Source: Haliclona indistincta (taxonomy: Eukaryota > Porifera > Demospongiae > Haplosclerida > Chalinidae). From it: a DNA stretch of 64,000 bases. The notes beneath the pieces were generated by a model. It was given only the letters and a program-made list of their open reading frames with translations, made no database searches and was not told the DNA's origin. The stretch spans positions 8,871,047 through 8,935,046 of the forward strand of contig OZ024786.1 of NCBI GenBank assembly GCA_964017065.1. The letters run 5' to 3'. A program made the position numbers and the translations under genes. Every line of letters begins with the position of its first letter. The first letter of the stretch is position 1. Below are positions 1 through 8,414 of this stretch, piece after piece.

Positions 1-20
1 ATAGTCAGCTCAGAAAGGAT

Positions 21-1307
21 ATGTCTTGCACATCCATGCCCTGTTACTGGCTACCACCTGCTTTCAAAGCTGTACCCTTCGCACGCATTCATGAAATTGA
101 TTTTACTTCTCCAAGCATCAAGCACAAGAAGCTGTTAGACGGTGAGCAAACAGCTTGTTCTTCAAGTAGCTCTTCAGCCTCTAAGACCCTTAAGCCTACT
201 GCAGATCAGCTTGACTCCTTATATAAGACACTGTCTAGTTGTAAGACAAAACCCGTTCTCCTCTCTATAACACCAGACTATTCAGATGCCTATGTACCTC
301 TAGAAGCCCAAGGTGTTCTACCTTTACCACTAAGAGCCCTGTACAATAAGGACTATCTGCTGCTGTCCTACACAGATTTGTTAGAAAAATGTGAAGGTGT
401 CAGTCTAACGATAACAGTAGAGCAAGCACGTTTGCTTGAAGAAAAGACAAGACAGCAAGCTAGGTCTACGATTTGGTTTGAACAAAGAGCAGGAAGAGTC
501 ACGGCGTCAAAGTTCAAGGCCGCCTGTCATACTGACAGTACTCAGCCTTCAGCTTCTTTGATCAAATCAATTTGTTATCCAGAAAGCAACAGCTTCAAAT
601 CAAATTCCACTGATTGGGGTTGTGCACATGAGAAAACAGCTCTTGAAGCTTACTGCAGTGAAAACAAAACCAATCACACGCAATTTACGGTCTCTAGTTG
701 TGGATTGATCATCAACCCCTCCCATCCCCACATGGGTGCAACACCTGATGGGATTGTGACTTGTGAATGCTGTGGCCGTGGTGTGCTAGAAATCAAATGT
801 CCCTTTTCGTGCAAAGACAAATCGTTTGTCGAAGCAACTACCAATTCCAGGTTCTTTCTTACTGAGGATGATGGGGTTTTTACACTCAAACGAAACCACG
901 CTTACTACTACCAAATTCAGCTACAAATGAAACTTTGTGAAACTACGTTTGGTGACTTTATCGTGTGGCGTGATGGTGAGCTCATTGTAGAGAGAATTTA
1001 TATCGACAACTCTTTTCTTGTTCAAGCTTTGGAAAAGGCTACTACTTTCTTTAAGCTTGGAATTCTTCCAGAAATTCTAGGGAAATGGTACACTAGATTG
1101 CCCGAATATCAACATGAGACTCAGGCATGTACTGTGGATGACGTGTGGTGCTACTGCCAATCAGAGGCGGAAGGAACAATGATCGCCTGTGACAATGAAC
1201 ACTGCTCTATCATATGGTTTCATATGTCATGTCTTCATCTCAAGACTACACCTAGAGGTAAATGGTATTGTCCAGATTGTAGAAAGAGACCATCAAACAG
1301 AAATTAG
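21..1307 (+). CDS. YqaJ-type exonuclease with C-terminal PHD finger (transposon accessory protein, 5' partial)
   Basis: Open from the window edge to the stop at 1307, about 428 residues. An RAGRVTASKF motif lies near residue 157. A D-(n)-ExK nuclease core is visible as GATPDGIV followed by LEIKCPF near residues 240-265, then YYYQIQLQMKL near 300. These are signatures of the YqaJ/lambda-exonuclease fold of PD-(D/E)XK nucleases. The C-terminus, about residues 380-425, is a Cys4-His-Cys3 PHD finger (CYC, CDNEHC, WFHMSC, CPDC). Comparison with the second copy at 18175-20285 shows that a SWIM zinc finger should precede it, so the real start is upstream of the window. No introns occur here, whereas the second copy has two within the same region. 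Its role in transposition is inferred from the pairing with a transposase. Confidence 0.8.
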   Translation: MSCTSMPCYWLPPAFKAVPFARIHEIDFTSPSIKHKKLLDGEQTACSSSSSSASKTLKPTADQLDSLYKTLSSCKTKPVLLSITPDYSDAYVPLEAQGVLPLPLRALYNKDYLLLSYTDLLEKCEGVSLTITVEQARLLEEKTRQQARSTIWFEQRAGRVTASKFKAACHTDSTQPSASLIKSICYPESNSFKSNSTDWGCAHEKTALEAYCSENKTNHTQFTVSSCGLIINPSHPHMGATPDGIVTCECCGRGVLEIKCPFSCKDKSFVEATTNSRFFLTEDDGVFTLKRNHAYYYQIQLQMKLCETTFGDFIVWRDGELIVERIYIDNSFLVQALEKATTFFKLGILPEILGKWYTRLPEYQHETQACTVDDVWCYCQSEAEGTMIACDNEHCSIIWFHMSCLHLKTTPRGKWYCPDCRKRPSNRN

Positions 1308-1389
1308 ACACTATTATTTTGTTTATCTTATCACAGCCCTCTTGTAAACTTATTCACTTATCATAATCTGTCTATCTTCACGATCATTT

Positions 1390-2961
1390 TTAATTAAATG
1401 GTACAACAGATTCACAACAATTACACAAAGCAGAACACACGGTAACAATCTTGTCTATCATACTATAATCTGTACCGGAATTACACATGATTAAACTTAT
1501 TGGGAGGGTACACTTTAAGATCCTATACTTCAGTTTTAGTAGGCCGATAACACGTTCTACATGTATGCGCACACGTGCTAGTTCACGAGTGGTGTCTACT
1601 TCACATTGACTGAGCTGGGGCTTTCCTTTAGTAAATGCTGGTAACTTGACCTCAGCACAGAACAACCCAGCCGCCTCATGAATGTTAAAGCCCCTGTCAG
1701 CAAGTATTAAATCTCCATTCATTAAGTTCTCCAAAATGCCGCAGTTCTCAGTCAAATGCACATCAGAGACTCGCCCACCCCATGCCTTGGACACAAAAGA
1801 AATGCTTCCTTGAGGTGTTATTCCGATCAAGAATTTGCATGTATTATGTTGTTTGTAGTTTGACCATGTCTGTGCCCGTGCCATGAGTGCTGCTGGCCTC
1901 TCCATGAAAACCTCAAAACAATCGATTATTGTTACACACTTCCTAAACTTTTTTCTAAATGCCATGGGCATGGTCTTGTACAGCTCCTCTCGTTCGGGCC
2001 ATTTGATTAGTGGTTTAAATCGCTCATACATGACATTGATCCACTTTCGAAAAGCTCTAGAAACATTGGAAGAGTGGATTCCATAGTGGTGTGCAAGATG
2101 CTGGACTTCTAGGTTAAGACGAAGACGTACAAGAACCATTATAAACTGATCGATCATAGGCATAGCTGTCCTAGAGGAGTTGCTGACATATGGAGAAATG
2201 AAATCAAACAGACCCTTTAAAATTACTAAGCTTGGAAGACCAGTGTAAAATCTAATCTTGTTGTCATCATCCTTTAGCGAGTCATAGCTAATCATTTTTT
2301 TCTCCAAAGCTGTCAATTTGGAGTTCAGAGCAGCATTTTGTCTCAACAAACATGAAATTTCCGCTCTCAGCACTGAAAGCTCTTGAGCTCCTTCGGCTTC
2401 ATCCTCACAAGGCAACATGGCAACACTTGGTTCACCTCTCACTTCATCACCTTCAGACTGGGTATCAGCTTCTTCAACTTCACAGGCACACTCATTCAAC
2501 ACCTCGGCTGCCAGTACTGATTGCATCTCGGCTATGGCTTCTTCCAAAATCTCTCCAGTTATCTCAGCTACCTGCATTCTCAGTTTATCTTCTGTTAGTC
2601 TTGCAGCAATATCCTTCTCCTCGCACTTTTTCCTTTTTACAGCCTCTGCTATCTTCCTTTTAGTAGCTACCAACTTGTGAAAACGCGTTAGTTTGCGTTC
2701 GTCAGCAGCTTTCAACGCACCGCTTTTGTGTTCAAACACAGTAGGAATGTATGCCGGAGAAAACGGGTTGTTGCTTTTCTCTCCTCCTAGGAAATGTTCG
2801 CTGCAGATCCAGCTAGAATCGTTGGGCTTCCAGTCCTTTCGCTTTACTGCAGCCGCCCAAGCATTCCTTCGCGCCTCATCTCTCGGAAATCTATAAAACT
2901 TCACTCCGGATCCCTTCTCGTATCTCCTCTTACATCCAACTGCAATGCAACACTTTCCCAT
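1390..2961 (-). CDS. THAP-domain DDE transposase (ISL2EU-type), intact single-exon ORF
   Basis: An uninterrupted ORF of 523 residues starting at an ATG at 2961. Residues 1-90 form a THAP zinc finger: CCIAVGC near the start, a conserved Trp, CSEHF and a late AVPTVF-like motif. A charged coiled-coil stretch follows (about 90-230). The C-terminal half is a DDE_4-type nuclease: VTIIDCFEVF gives the first Asp, GDLILADRGF the second, and RIHVERVIG the Glu. An HTH-like segment (HHYGIHSSNVSRAF) precedes the catalytic core. All catalytic positions are present, so the protein may be functional. It converges on the YqaJ gene, ending 82 bp from it. Confidence 0.88.
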   Translation of the reverse strand: MGKCCIAVGCKRRYEKGSGVKFYRFPRDEARRNAWAAAVKRKDWKPNDSSWICSEHFLGGEKSNNPFSPAYIPTVFEHKSGALKAADERKLTRFHKLVATKRKIAEAVKRKKCEEKDIAARLTEDKLRMQVAEITGEILEEAIAEMQSVLAAEVLNECACEVEEADTQSEGDEVRGEPSVAMLPCEDEAEGAQELSVLRAEISCLLRQNAALNSKLTALEKKMISYDSLKDDDNKIRFYTGLPSLVILKGLFDFISPYVSNSSRTAMPMIDQFIMVLVRLRLNLEVQHLAHHYGIHSSNVSRAFRKWINVMYERFKPLIKWPEREELYKTMPMAFRKKFRKCVTIIDCFEVFMERPAALMARAQTWSNYKQHNTCKFLIGITPQGSISFVSKAWGGRVSDVHLTENCGILENLMNGDLILADRGFNIHEAAGLFCAEVKLPAFTKGKPQLSQCEVDTTRELARVRIHVERVIGLLKLKYRILKCTLPISLIMCNSGTDYSMIDKIVTVCSALCNCCESVVPFN

Positions 2962-3158
2962 ACTTCAGTACTGACGGATAGCTCTCGAATACTACAGGCT
3001 AGCTATTTTGACACTCAAAATGGATACTACACCGTTTACCATGACGACACACGTGCGCGCCCCGCCCATCGCAAAAGGTCTATAGTATCATGATGTACAT
3101 AGTACATGCACACATTGCATTTTGACATTAGGGAGGTCTGAATTACTTTACTATCTAT

Positions 3159-3473
3159 GTAGGCACGTACACACACAACAAACACTATACACATTATAGT
3201 ATGGAGACTAGGTATACGTACAGTAATAACTTACACGTGAAGACGGCTAAAGGGCAGCGCCAGCATCAGGAGCAAGGACTGCCAAGGCTATCTTCCAATT
3301 AAGCAATCTCCAGATAGAGCGTAGGCACGTACACACACAACAAACACTACACATTAGTATGGAGACTAGGTATACGTACAGTAATAACTTACACGTGAAG
3401 ACGGCTAAAGGGCAGCGCCAGCATCAGGAGCAAGGACTGCCAAGGCTATCTTCCAAGCAATCTCCAGATAGTG
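3159..3473. repeat. Two tandem copies of a ~160-bp repeat
   Basis: Copy 1 runs 3159-3320 and copy 2 from 3321 to about 3473, a period of 162 bp. Both start GTAGGCACGTACACACACAA and end in CTCCAGATAG. They differ by a few small deletions, so the duplication is recent. No coding potential is seen. Confidence 0.9.
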
Positions 3474-3487
3474 CTACCTTTGGTGGA

Positions 3488-3612
3488 GCTTTATGGAAGC
3501 TTCCGGCCTGTGATTGAGATTTCCGGCCTGTGCGTGGAGTAGGCGGATGACAAGGTCTGACTATTTCCGGCCTGTGAGTGGAGGTATTTCCGGCCTGTGC
3601 GTGGAGCCGGAT
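3488..3612. repeat. Four spaced copies of a TTTCCGGCCTGTG motif
   Basis: TTCCGGCCTGTG occurs four times between about 3500 and 3605, usually followed by CGTGGAG or AGTGGAG. GCGGATGACAA or CCGGATGACAA follows two of the copies. The motif sits between the 160-bp tandem repeat and the large palindrome. It could be the subterminal repeat of a mobile element or a transcription-factor cluster. Confidence 0.75.
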
Positions 3613-3627
3613 GACAACCCCCTATCT

Positions 3628-4000
3628 ACAGTTGTTTGCGAAGATCTTGCATACAGCGCTTTGAATAGATCTTGCAACGCCACGGTCAAAGCGGAAGTAA
3701 CACGTGTTCTTACGTTGACCAATCAATCACGCGCTTCACTTCTCTGATGCAGGCCCACACGTGACCAGCCGTGTTTGATTGGTCAACGAATTACTTCCGC
3801 TTTGACTGTGGCGTTGCAAGATCTATTCAAAGCGCTGTAACGCGCCTAACGGAAGCGAAAGCGGAAGTGTGACACTGGCCAATCAAATTCACTTTTCGTC
3901 ACGTGTACAGCTTCAGTTAGTCACGCCTACGTGCGTTTGATTGGCCAACGTCATACTTCCGCTTTCGCTTCCGTTATGCAAGATCTTCGCAAACAACTGT
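3628..4000. repeat. Compound palindrome able to fold as a three-armed cruciform
   Basis: Outer arms of 25 bp at 3628-3652 and 3976-4000 are exact reverse complements. Inside lie two separate near-perfect hairpins. The first, 3653-3838, has arms of about 48 bp reading from ACAGCGCTTTGAATAGATC to the matching GATCTATTCAAAGCGCTGT. The second, about 3848-3975, has arms beginning AACGGAAGCGAAAGCGG. CCAATCAA boxes occur on both sides. A related segment (TGTGGCGTTGCAAGAT) recurs in the last intron of the SAM genes at about 16310, 36270 and 45450. It is probably a fold-back non-autonomous transposon. The base pairing is seen directly; the origin is inferred. Confidence 0.8.
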
Positions 4001-4372
4001 ATTTTCCGAAGTCCAGCGATATTCTTCTTCGCGGCTGGTACGCGAACATAAATTTGCTCATAATGGGCGTGGCTAAGAAGCTGTACGAACGCAGCTTGCT
4101 ATTTTCATTTTGACAATGCTGATCGAATTTCTCACAAAGATACTCTTTTCTAGCTCCTCGCTACTGAAAGTCTTGTGAAAGTCCTCCGTCTTTGAGAACA
4201 ACTCACAGCGTGTTTATCAGTACATGAATCTCATTAGCGGTCTCATTCTATGCCTCCTACTTGTGCATTCCTGCATAAGCTAGTGTTGTTAGGTGCATTT
4301 TGTATCTCTGGTGCAGCATCCAAAATAATAACTTGTCATTGCTCGTTCGTGTCTTCTGCTAACCCACTGACA
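4001..4372 (+). promoter_or_regulatory. Upstream region of adaptor copy A, conserved in unit E
   Basis: From ATTTTCCGAAGTCCAGCGAT to the start codon, this stretch is clearly similar to 51690-52073 upstream of adaptor copy E, with indels. Copies B, C and D share only the last 30-40 bp (CGTGTCTTCTGCTAACCC then CTGACAATG). It holds the presumed promoter and 5' leader of the type 1 adaptor. No TATA box is convincing. Confidence 0.5.
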
Positions 4373-7300
4373 ATGTCTGACAGTAAGCTAATTCTGTCTG
4401 ACTGTTTCTATAACTGTTAACTGTTCGTAGATATCCCAGTACCAACCATCTACCAGCTGACAGAGGAACTTCACTCGATGAGCGATTGGTATTCTCTGGG
4501 TGTGGCATTGAGAGTGCCTCCCAGTAAACTAAAGGAGATCAGGCAATCTGCTCCACAAGAAGGAATACAATATTGGAGAATTGAATTGCTACAGTATTGG
4601 CTTGACTCAACACCATCTGCTTCATGGAGTGACATTATAACAGCTCTGGAGAAGATCAATCAACACACACTGTCAGCTAGACTGAGAGAGAAGTACCATA
4701 TCCCACAAACCACATCAGGTACAGTTGTGTTGTACTATCTATATTGTATGAAAATGTTGTATGCATCTTTGTTCTGAGATGCATGGTCAGAGCCTAAATC
4801 TACAGTATCATTATACAAATATAAACGATGCATCCTCACCAACTACTATGTAGGTGAACAGGAGACTATTGCATCAGATATCACACTAGCTATTACACCG
4901 GCTACTACTCTTCAAAGTACAAGTAAGTACCGCTGACATTCAAACTAAAAATTGACTGATTTCTCTTGATAGTTACAGCAACTGAAGTCATAGTTCCTGT
5001 AAAGTATCGTAGAGATTTCGAAGACATTCAAAATAGATTCGCCCAACTTTTTGATGAAGTAGCTGACATGTTGGAGAATGAGGAATCGGTCACTCATGAA
5101 CGATTAAAACGATTTGTTTCAAGATACCCAGAGATGAATGATTCACTGGATAATGCTCACACTATCTCAGATATCGTCAATGTAATTCAAAAACACTCAT
5201 CTCTTACATCATGCACGTATCTCAAAGGCGTCGCTAGACGATTCAAAATCTCTACTGTAACTGAAAAAATTGAAGAGTACTACCAGTTATTGAGTGAATT
5301 TTGTCAGTACGAGTTGACACACCACATCTACATGAAACCATTCCTCAATGCAAAATCAACTAACATTGCTGCTTCCACGACCATTACTTTCAAGTTGAGG
5401 TGGAATCCAAATGATAAGACACTCTCTGATATATTGGAGCTTCTCCAACTAGCCTTTGATGAGCAGAGTATCTACGTACACATCGCAGTGATTAAAGGAG
5501 GGAGTGTACAAGTAACCTGCTGTGCTCCACAGTATCTAATGACCGAACTAGTGAGGCTAGCTCAAAAGAACAGGGAGCTGCTGGTGGAGAGCAGTGTCAC
5601 CTACCTTAGGGCAGGAGACACTATAGTAGTGGACACCAGTGATCAGAATGAGGTGAGGATATGTTATCATAGAAACTGTGTTATTTTAGATTTTCATCAT
5701 CAGATATCACTTGTGAAAGATCTTGTTCTTCAACTAACCATTGCACTTCAGTTGAAAGGTGAGTTGAAAAGTAGACTTTATATAATCATTTTGCTTTTTT
5801 TCGCAGACTGGCTAAGTGCAGGACCTGATTCTCAAGGTATCGTAATACATTGTATGTGTCTGTGTTGCAGTCATACTGTGCACATGGGTCATGAGTGTTT
5901 CCTACCCACAGCAGCTGAGGATGTGATGAAGAGTATGACACACTCCAGTGATGTGAGTGATGGTGTTACTGATGATGGTATAGTACATAATGGTTGTCAA
6001 CATACCCAGAGTGAGCCCTCCAGCTCAATATGGCAGATTACATGGAAGCAGGCTGAGTATATCTTGACTTATAAACCAGATGGAACCTTTCTTGTCTGGG
6101 AAAAAAGTGGGAAAACTGTTTCTGATCCATCATCATCATCAATCATCACACATGTTATCAGTGTTGTGTGAGTAGTACATGTCACCATGGTAACTGGTAT
6201 ATTCATATATTGTTCATTGTTTGTACAGTGTCAATGGGAGGGTTGAGCTTGTACCAATCTACAAAAGAGGACACTATTATGGATCACTCAATGATGAAAA
6301 ATACACATCAGTTGAACAGAAAGTGGCAGCTCTTATAAGAACAGGGTTTACTGTTGATGAAGGAACAACATCAGTTACACTGACCAATCGACTATTTCCT
6401 GACAAGTGAGCTATCAGTAATGTTGTTTGTGTTTATCACTTCTCACTATCTGCAGAGATACTCTTGCTAACCTACCATCAGATATTCCTACTATCTTACG
6501 AGTGAGTATGTTTATAACTAAGGCATGTCTGCACTGGTGGGCGATCCCGGGTTGAACTTGGATAGATCTAGTGTAGATGCTGACCCTCTCCCCACCTATT
6601 GATGTGTGGGCGGACAGGGTCAGCAGCTAGTCTAGATCACGTCTGCATTCTATCTGTGGGAATCGGGTTTTTAGGAATCCAGGTTGAACCCAGTTCAGCA
6701 AACCCACATACATATGTGGGTTGAAACTGAGTTCGCTCTTGCGCCGCCATGTGCATGAGCACAGATCCTCTCTGAGCATTCAAGCACTAGAGAAATGTAC
6801 ATTGTTAATATAGCAATTGTGTAAAAACGCTACTTTAGACTATGACTACCTACGACTAACTACGACTATGACTATGACTAACTACTAGAATGTTATTTAG
6901 ATTTTGAAGCTTTAAACTTTGCTTGTTTGGTATGTGGAATACTGGTATCCATCTTAATTCCTCAGTATCACACATTCAGTGATGTGGTATCACTAGTTCC
7001 CAAGCATTGCCCTCACCATGATGAGAGCACATGGCTCTGCAGACAGCTCAGTAAGGAGGAGTCAGAGAGGTTGCTGAGAGGGAGGATAGATGAGACATTC
7101 CTAGTGAGAGCAACTGACCTGTCAGGTCCCAATCACCTCTTCACAGTGGATATAGTGTAAGTAGCAAATACCAAACTGCATCACACTAAGAATCAAATTA
7201 AACTTTTTGTTTGCTGCCATTGTTGTTTTAGTCTGTAGCCATTGTCAACACTGCTGCCCACATAGTACTATCTAGTACTGTAAAATTATGATAATTGTTC

Positions 7301-7504
7301 TTCAGGGTACATAAGAAAGTGGTCGGTCTGGATATTTATAAAGAAGATGATTGGTTGAAATTTGAAGGATTGAGAGAAAGATATGACTCTATCAACACAT
7401 TAGTGATGCATAGTGTCATTGCAGGAACTACTATACCAATTGGTGATCATACAGTAGATGCATATTTTCGATATCCAGTGCACTCATCAAAGTATTATAA
7501 GTGA
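4373..7504 (+). CDS. Death domain - helical - SH2 - SH2 adaptor, copy A (type 1)
   Basis: Eleven exons: 4373-4382, 4431-4718, 4854-4922, 4973-5652, 5704-5758, 5807-5836, 5912-6167, 6229-6405, 6456-6501, 6966-7156, 7306-7504. They join in phase to 2001 nt, 666 residues. The ATG at 4373 is chosen because the 10-nt first exon and its 48-nt intron are conserved in units A, B, C, D and E. Residues ~8-95 are a death domain (DWYSLGVALRVPPSKLKEI, ending ARLREKYHI). A helical block (~130-250) and a small alpha/beta block (~258-345) are unassigned. SH2-1 starts near 418 and carries FLVW instead of FLVR. SH2-2 (~560-655) has TFLVRATD and DSINTLV. It has no catalytic domain, so an intracellular adaptor is inferred. 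AATAAA at 7572. Open throughout. Confidence 0.8.
6515..6800. repeat. Hairpin-rich repeat in adaptor intron 9
   Basis: Between SH2-1 and SH2-2 coding exons all complete units carry GCTGACCCTCTCCCC followed about 25 bp later by GGACAGGGTCAGC, a hairpin. After it come GGGTTGAACC-type and AACCCACATA/TATGTGGGTT hairpins. Equivalent places are ~24090-24190, 30330-30600, 39250-39520 and 54220-54490. It is intronic and probably an old MITE that predates the duplications. Confidence 0.6.
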
Positions 7505-7571
7505 TTATCAATTGCTCTATTATCATGATCAATTTGTGTATGTAAGAGACTTAGCTAAAATCATTATAAGA

Positions 7572-7577
7572 AATAAA
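7572..7577 (+). promoter_or_regulatory. Polyadenylation signal AATAAA, adaptor A
   Basis: AATAAA lies 68 bp after the stop codon of adaptor A. It is conserved at 31362-31367 after B' and at 40285-40290 after C. Confidence 0.6.
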
Positions 7578-7875
7578 ATTATGGTGATCAGTAATAATTT
7601 AGCAAACTAAGAGTGTAACACTAACAGTAGAAAATTTGCATCGATCGTGTTCTAGTGATGTAAGCTTGAAAGCTTGTATGCAGTGCTGGGAGATAATCTC
7701 GAGTTCTTGCAGAGTCAAGTTATCTACAAGAGATTTGTTTTCCTGCGTCAACCCGGCAACCGTCACTTCAACTGTATTATCTATGGTTCAACGAAGGTCG
7801 TTAGTATTTCCAACATGCAGATACCGTTTTTTTTCTGTTAAAACGAGTCGGAAACTTTTAACTTCCTAGGGTGCC

Positions 7876-8050
7876 GCGTAATGGCTCGACCTCACTGTCA
7901 TGGCACATCTCTGGACGAGTATATACAGCTTGTTGCAAGTAGATTTGACAGGGGGGATGATTCGAGCTTTGGACTAACAGAAGCCACTGTGATCTGCCAT
8001 CAGCTGGGATACACTGGTGCTAGTAGCTACAGTAGAACAAGAGATGACAC
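7876..8050 (+). pseudogene. Decayed SRCR exon, unit A
   Basis: The 3' half still reads SRCR sequence (SSFGLTEATVICHQLGYTG up to SRTRDDT and a GTGAGT donor) and matches the intact exon 56246-56456 of unit E. The 5' half is out of frame with stops, because the segment encoding the GNICDD part is lost or scrambled. Neither a signal-peptide exon nor the later SRCR exons are found nearby. The same lesion is present in units B' and C. Confidence 0.85.
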
Positions 8051-8414
8051 GTGAGTAAATGCATAATAGAGTATCTGAACCTCTCTATATTGCGGACAAG
8101 TATGTGCAAATGTTTTATGGAAGTGTTCCCCTATTATTGAGTAATTCTGTATAGACCCATTGCATGATATGTAGCGATGACGTGAGATGTGAAGGGTGTG
8201 ACTTAAGGTAGGTGTGGCAATTATGAGTCACGATGACACTTTCTTACATAACTTCTAATAAACGCACTGTGCAAACGCTAATTTTTTTGTGTGTACACAT
8301 GAACCATCACTGTAGACTACAAAACTTAATGTAGCTCAAAAATGTGACAGAAAAAAAGAGTAGAACCAGAAAAAGAATTGATATGAAAGTATGAATTATG
8401 AGTCGAAGCATGTA

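Larger units (their letters stand above)
1..3080. mobile_element. ISL2EU-type DNA transposon, copy 1 (left end outside window)
   Basis: The segment holds a + strand YqaJ nuclease/PHD gene and a - strand THAP/DDE transposase whose 3' ends face each other 82 bp apart. This two-gene set is, from general knowledge, typical of ISL2EU elements. The right end reads GCAAAAGGTC followed by TA, which parallels GCAAGGGGTC followed by TA at the end of the second copy at 22153, so the inverted repeat starts GACC. The left end lies before base 1. Both genes are open over the part visible, so this copy is young or recently active. The boundary at 3080 rests on that similarity alone. Confidence 0.7.
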
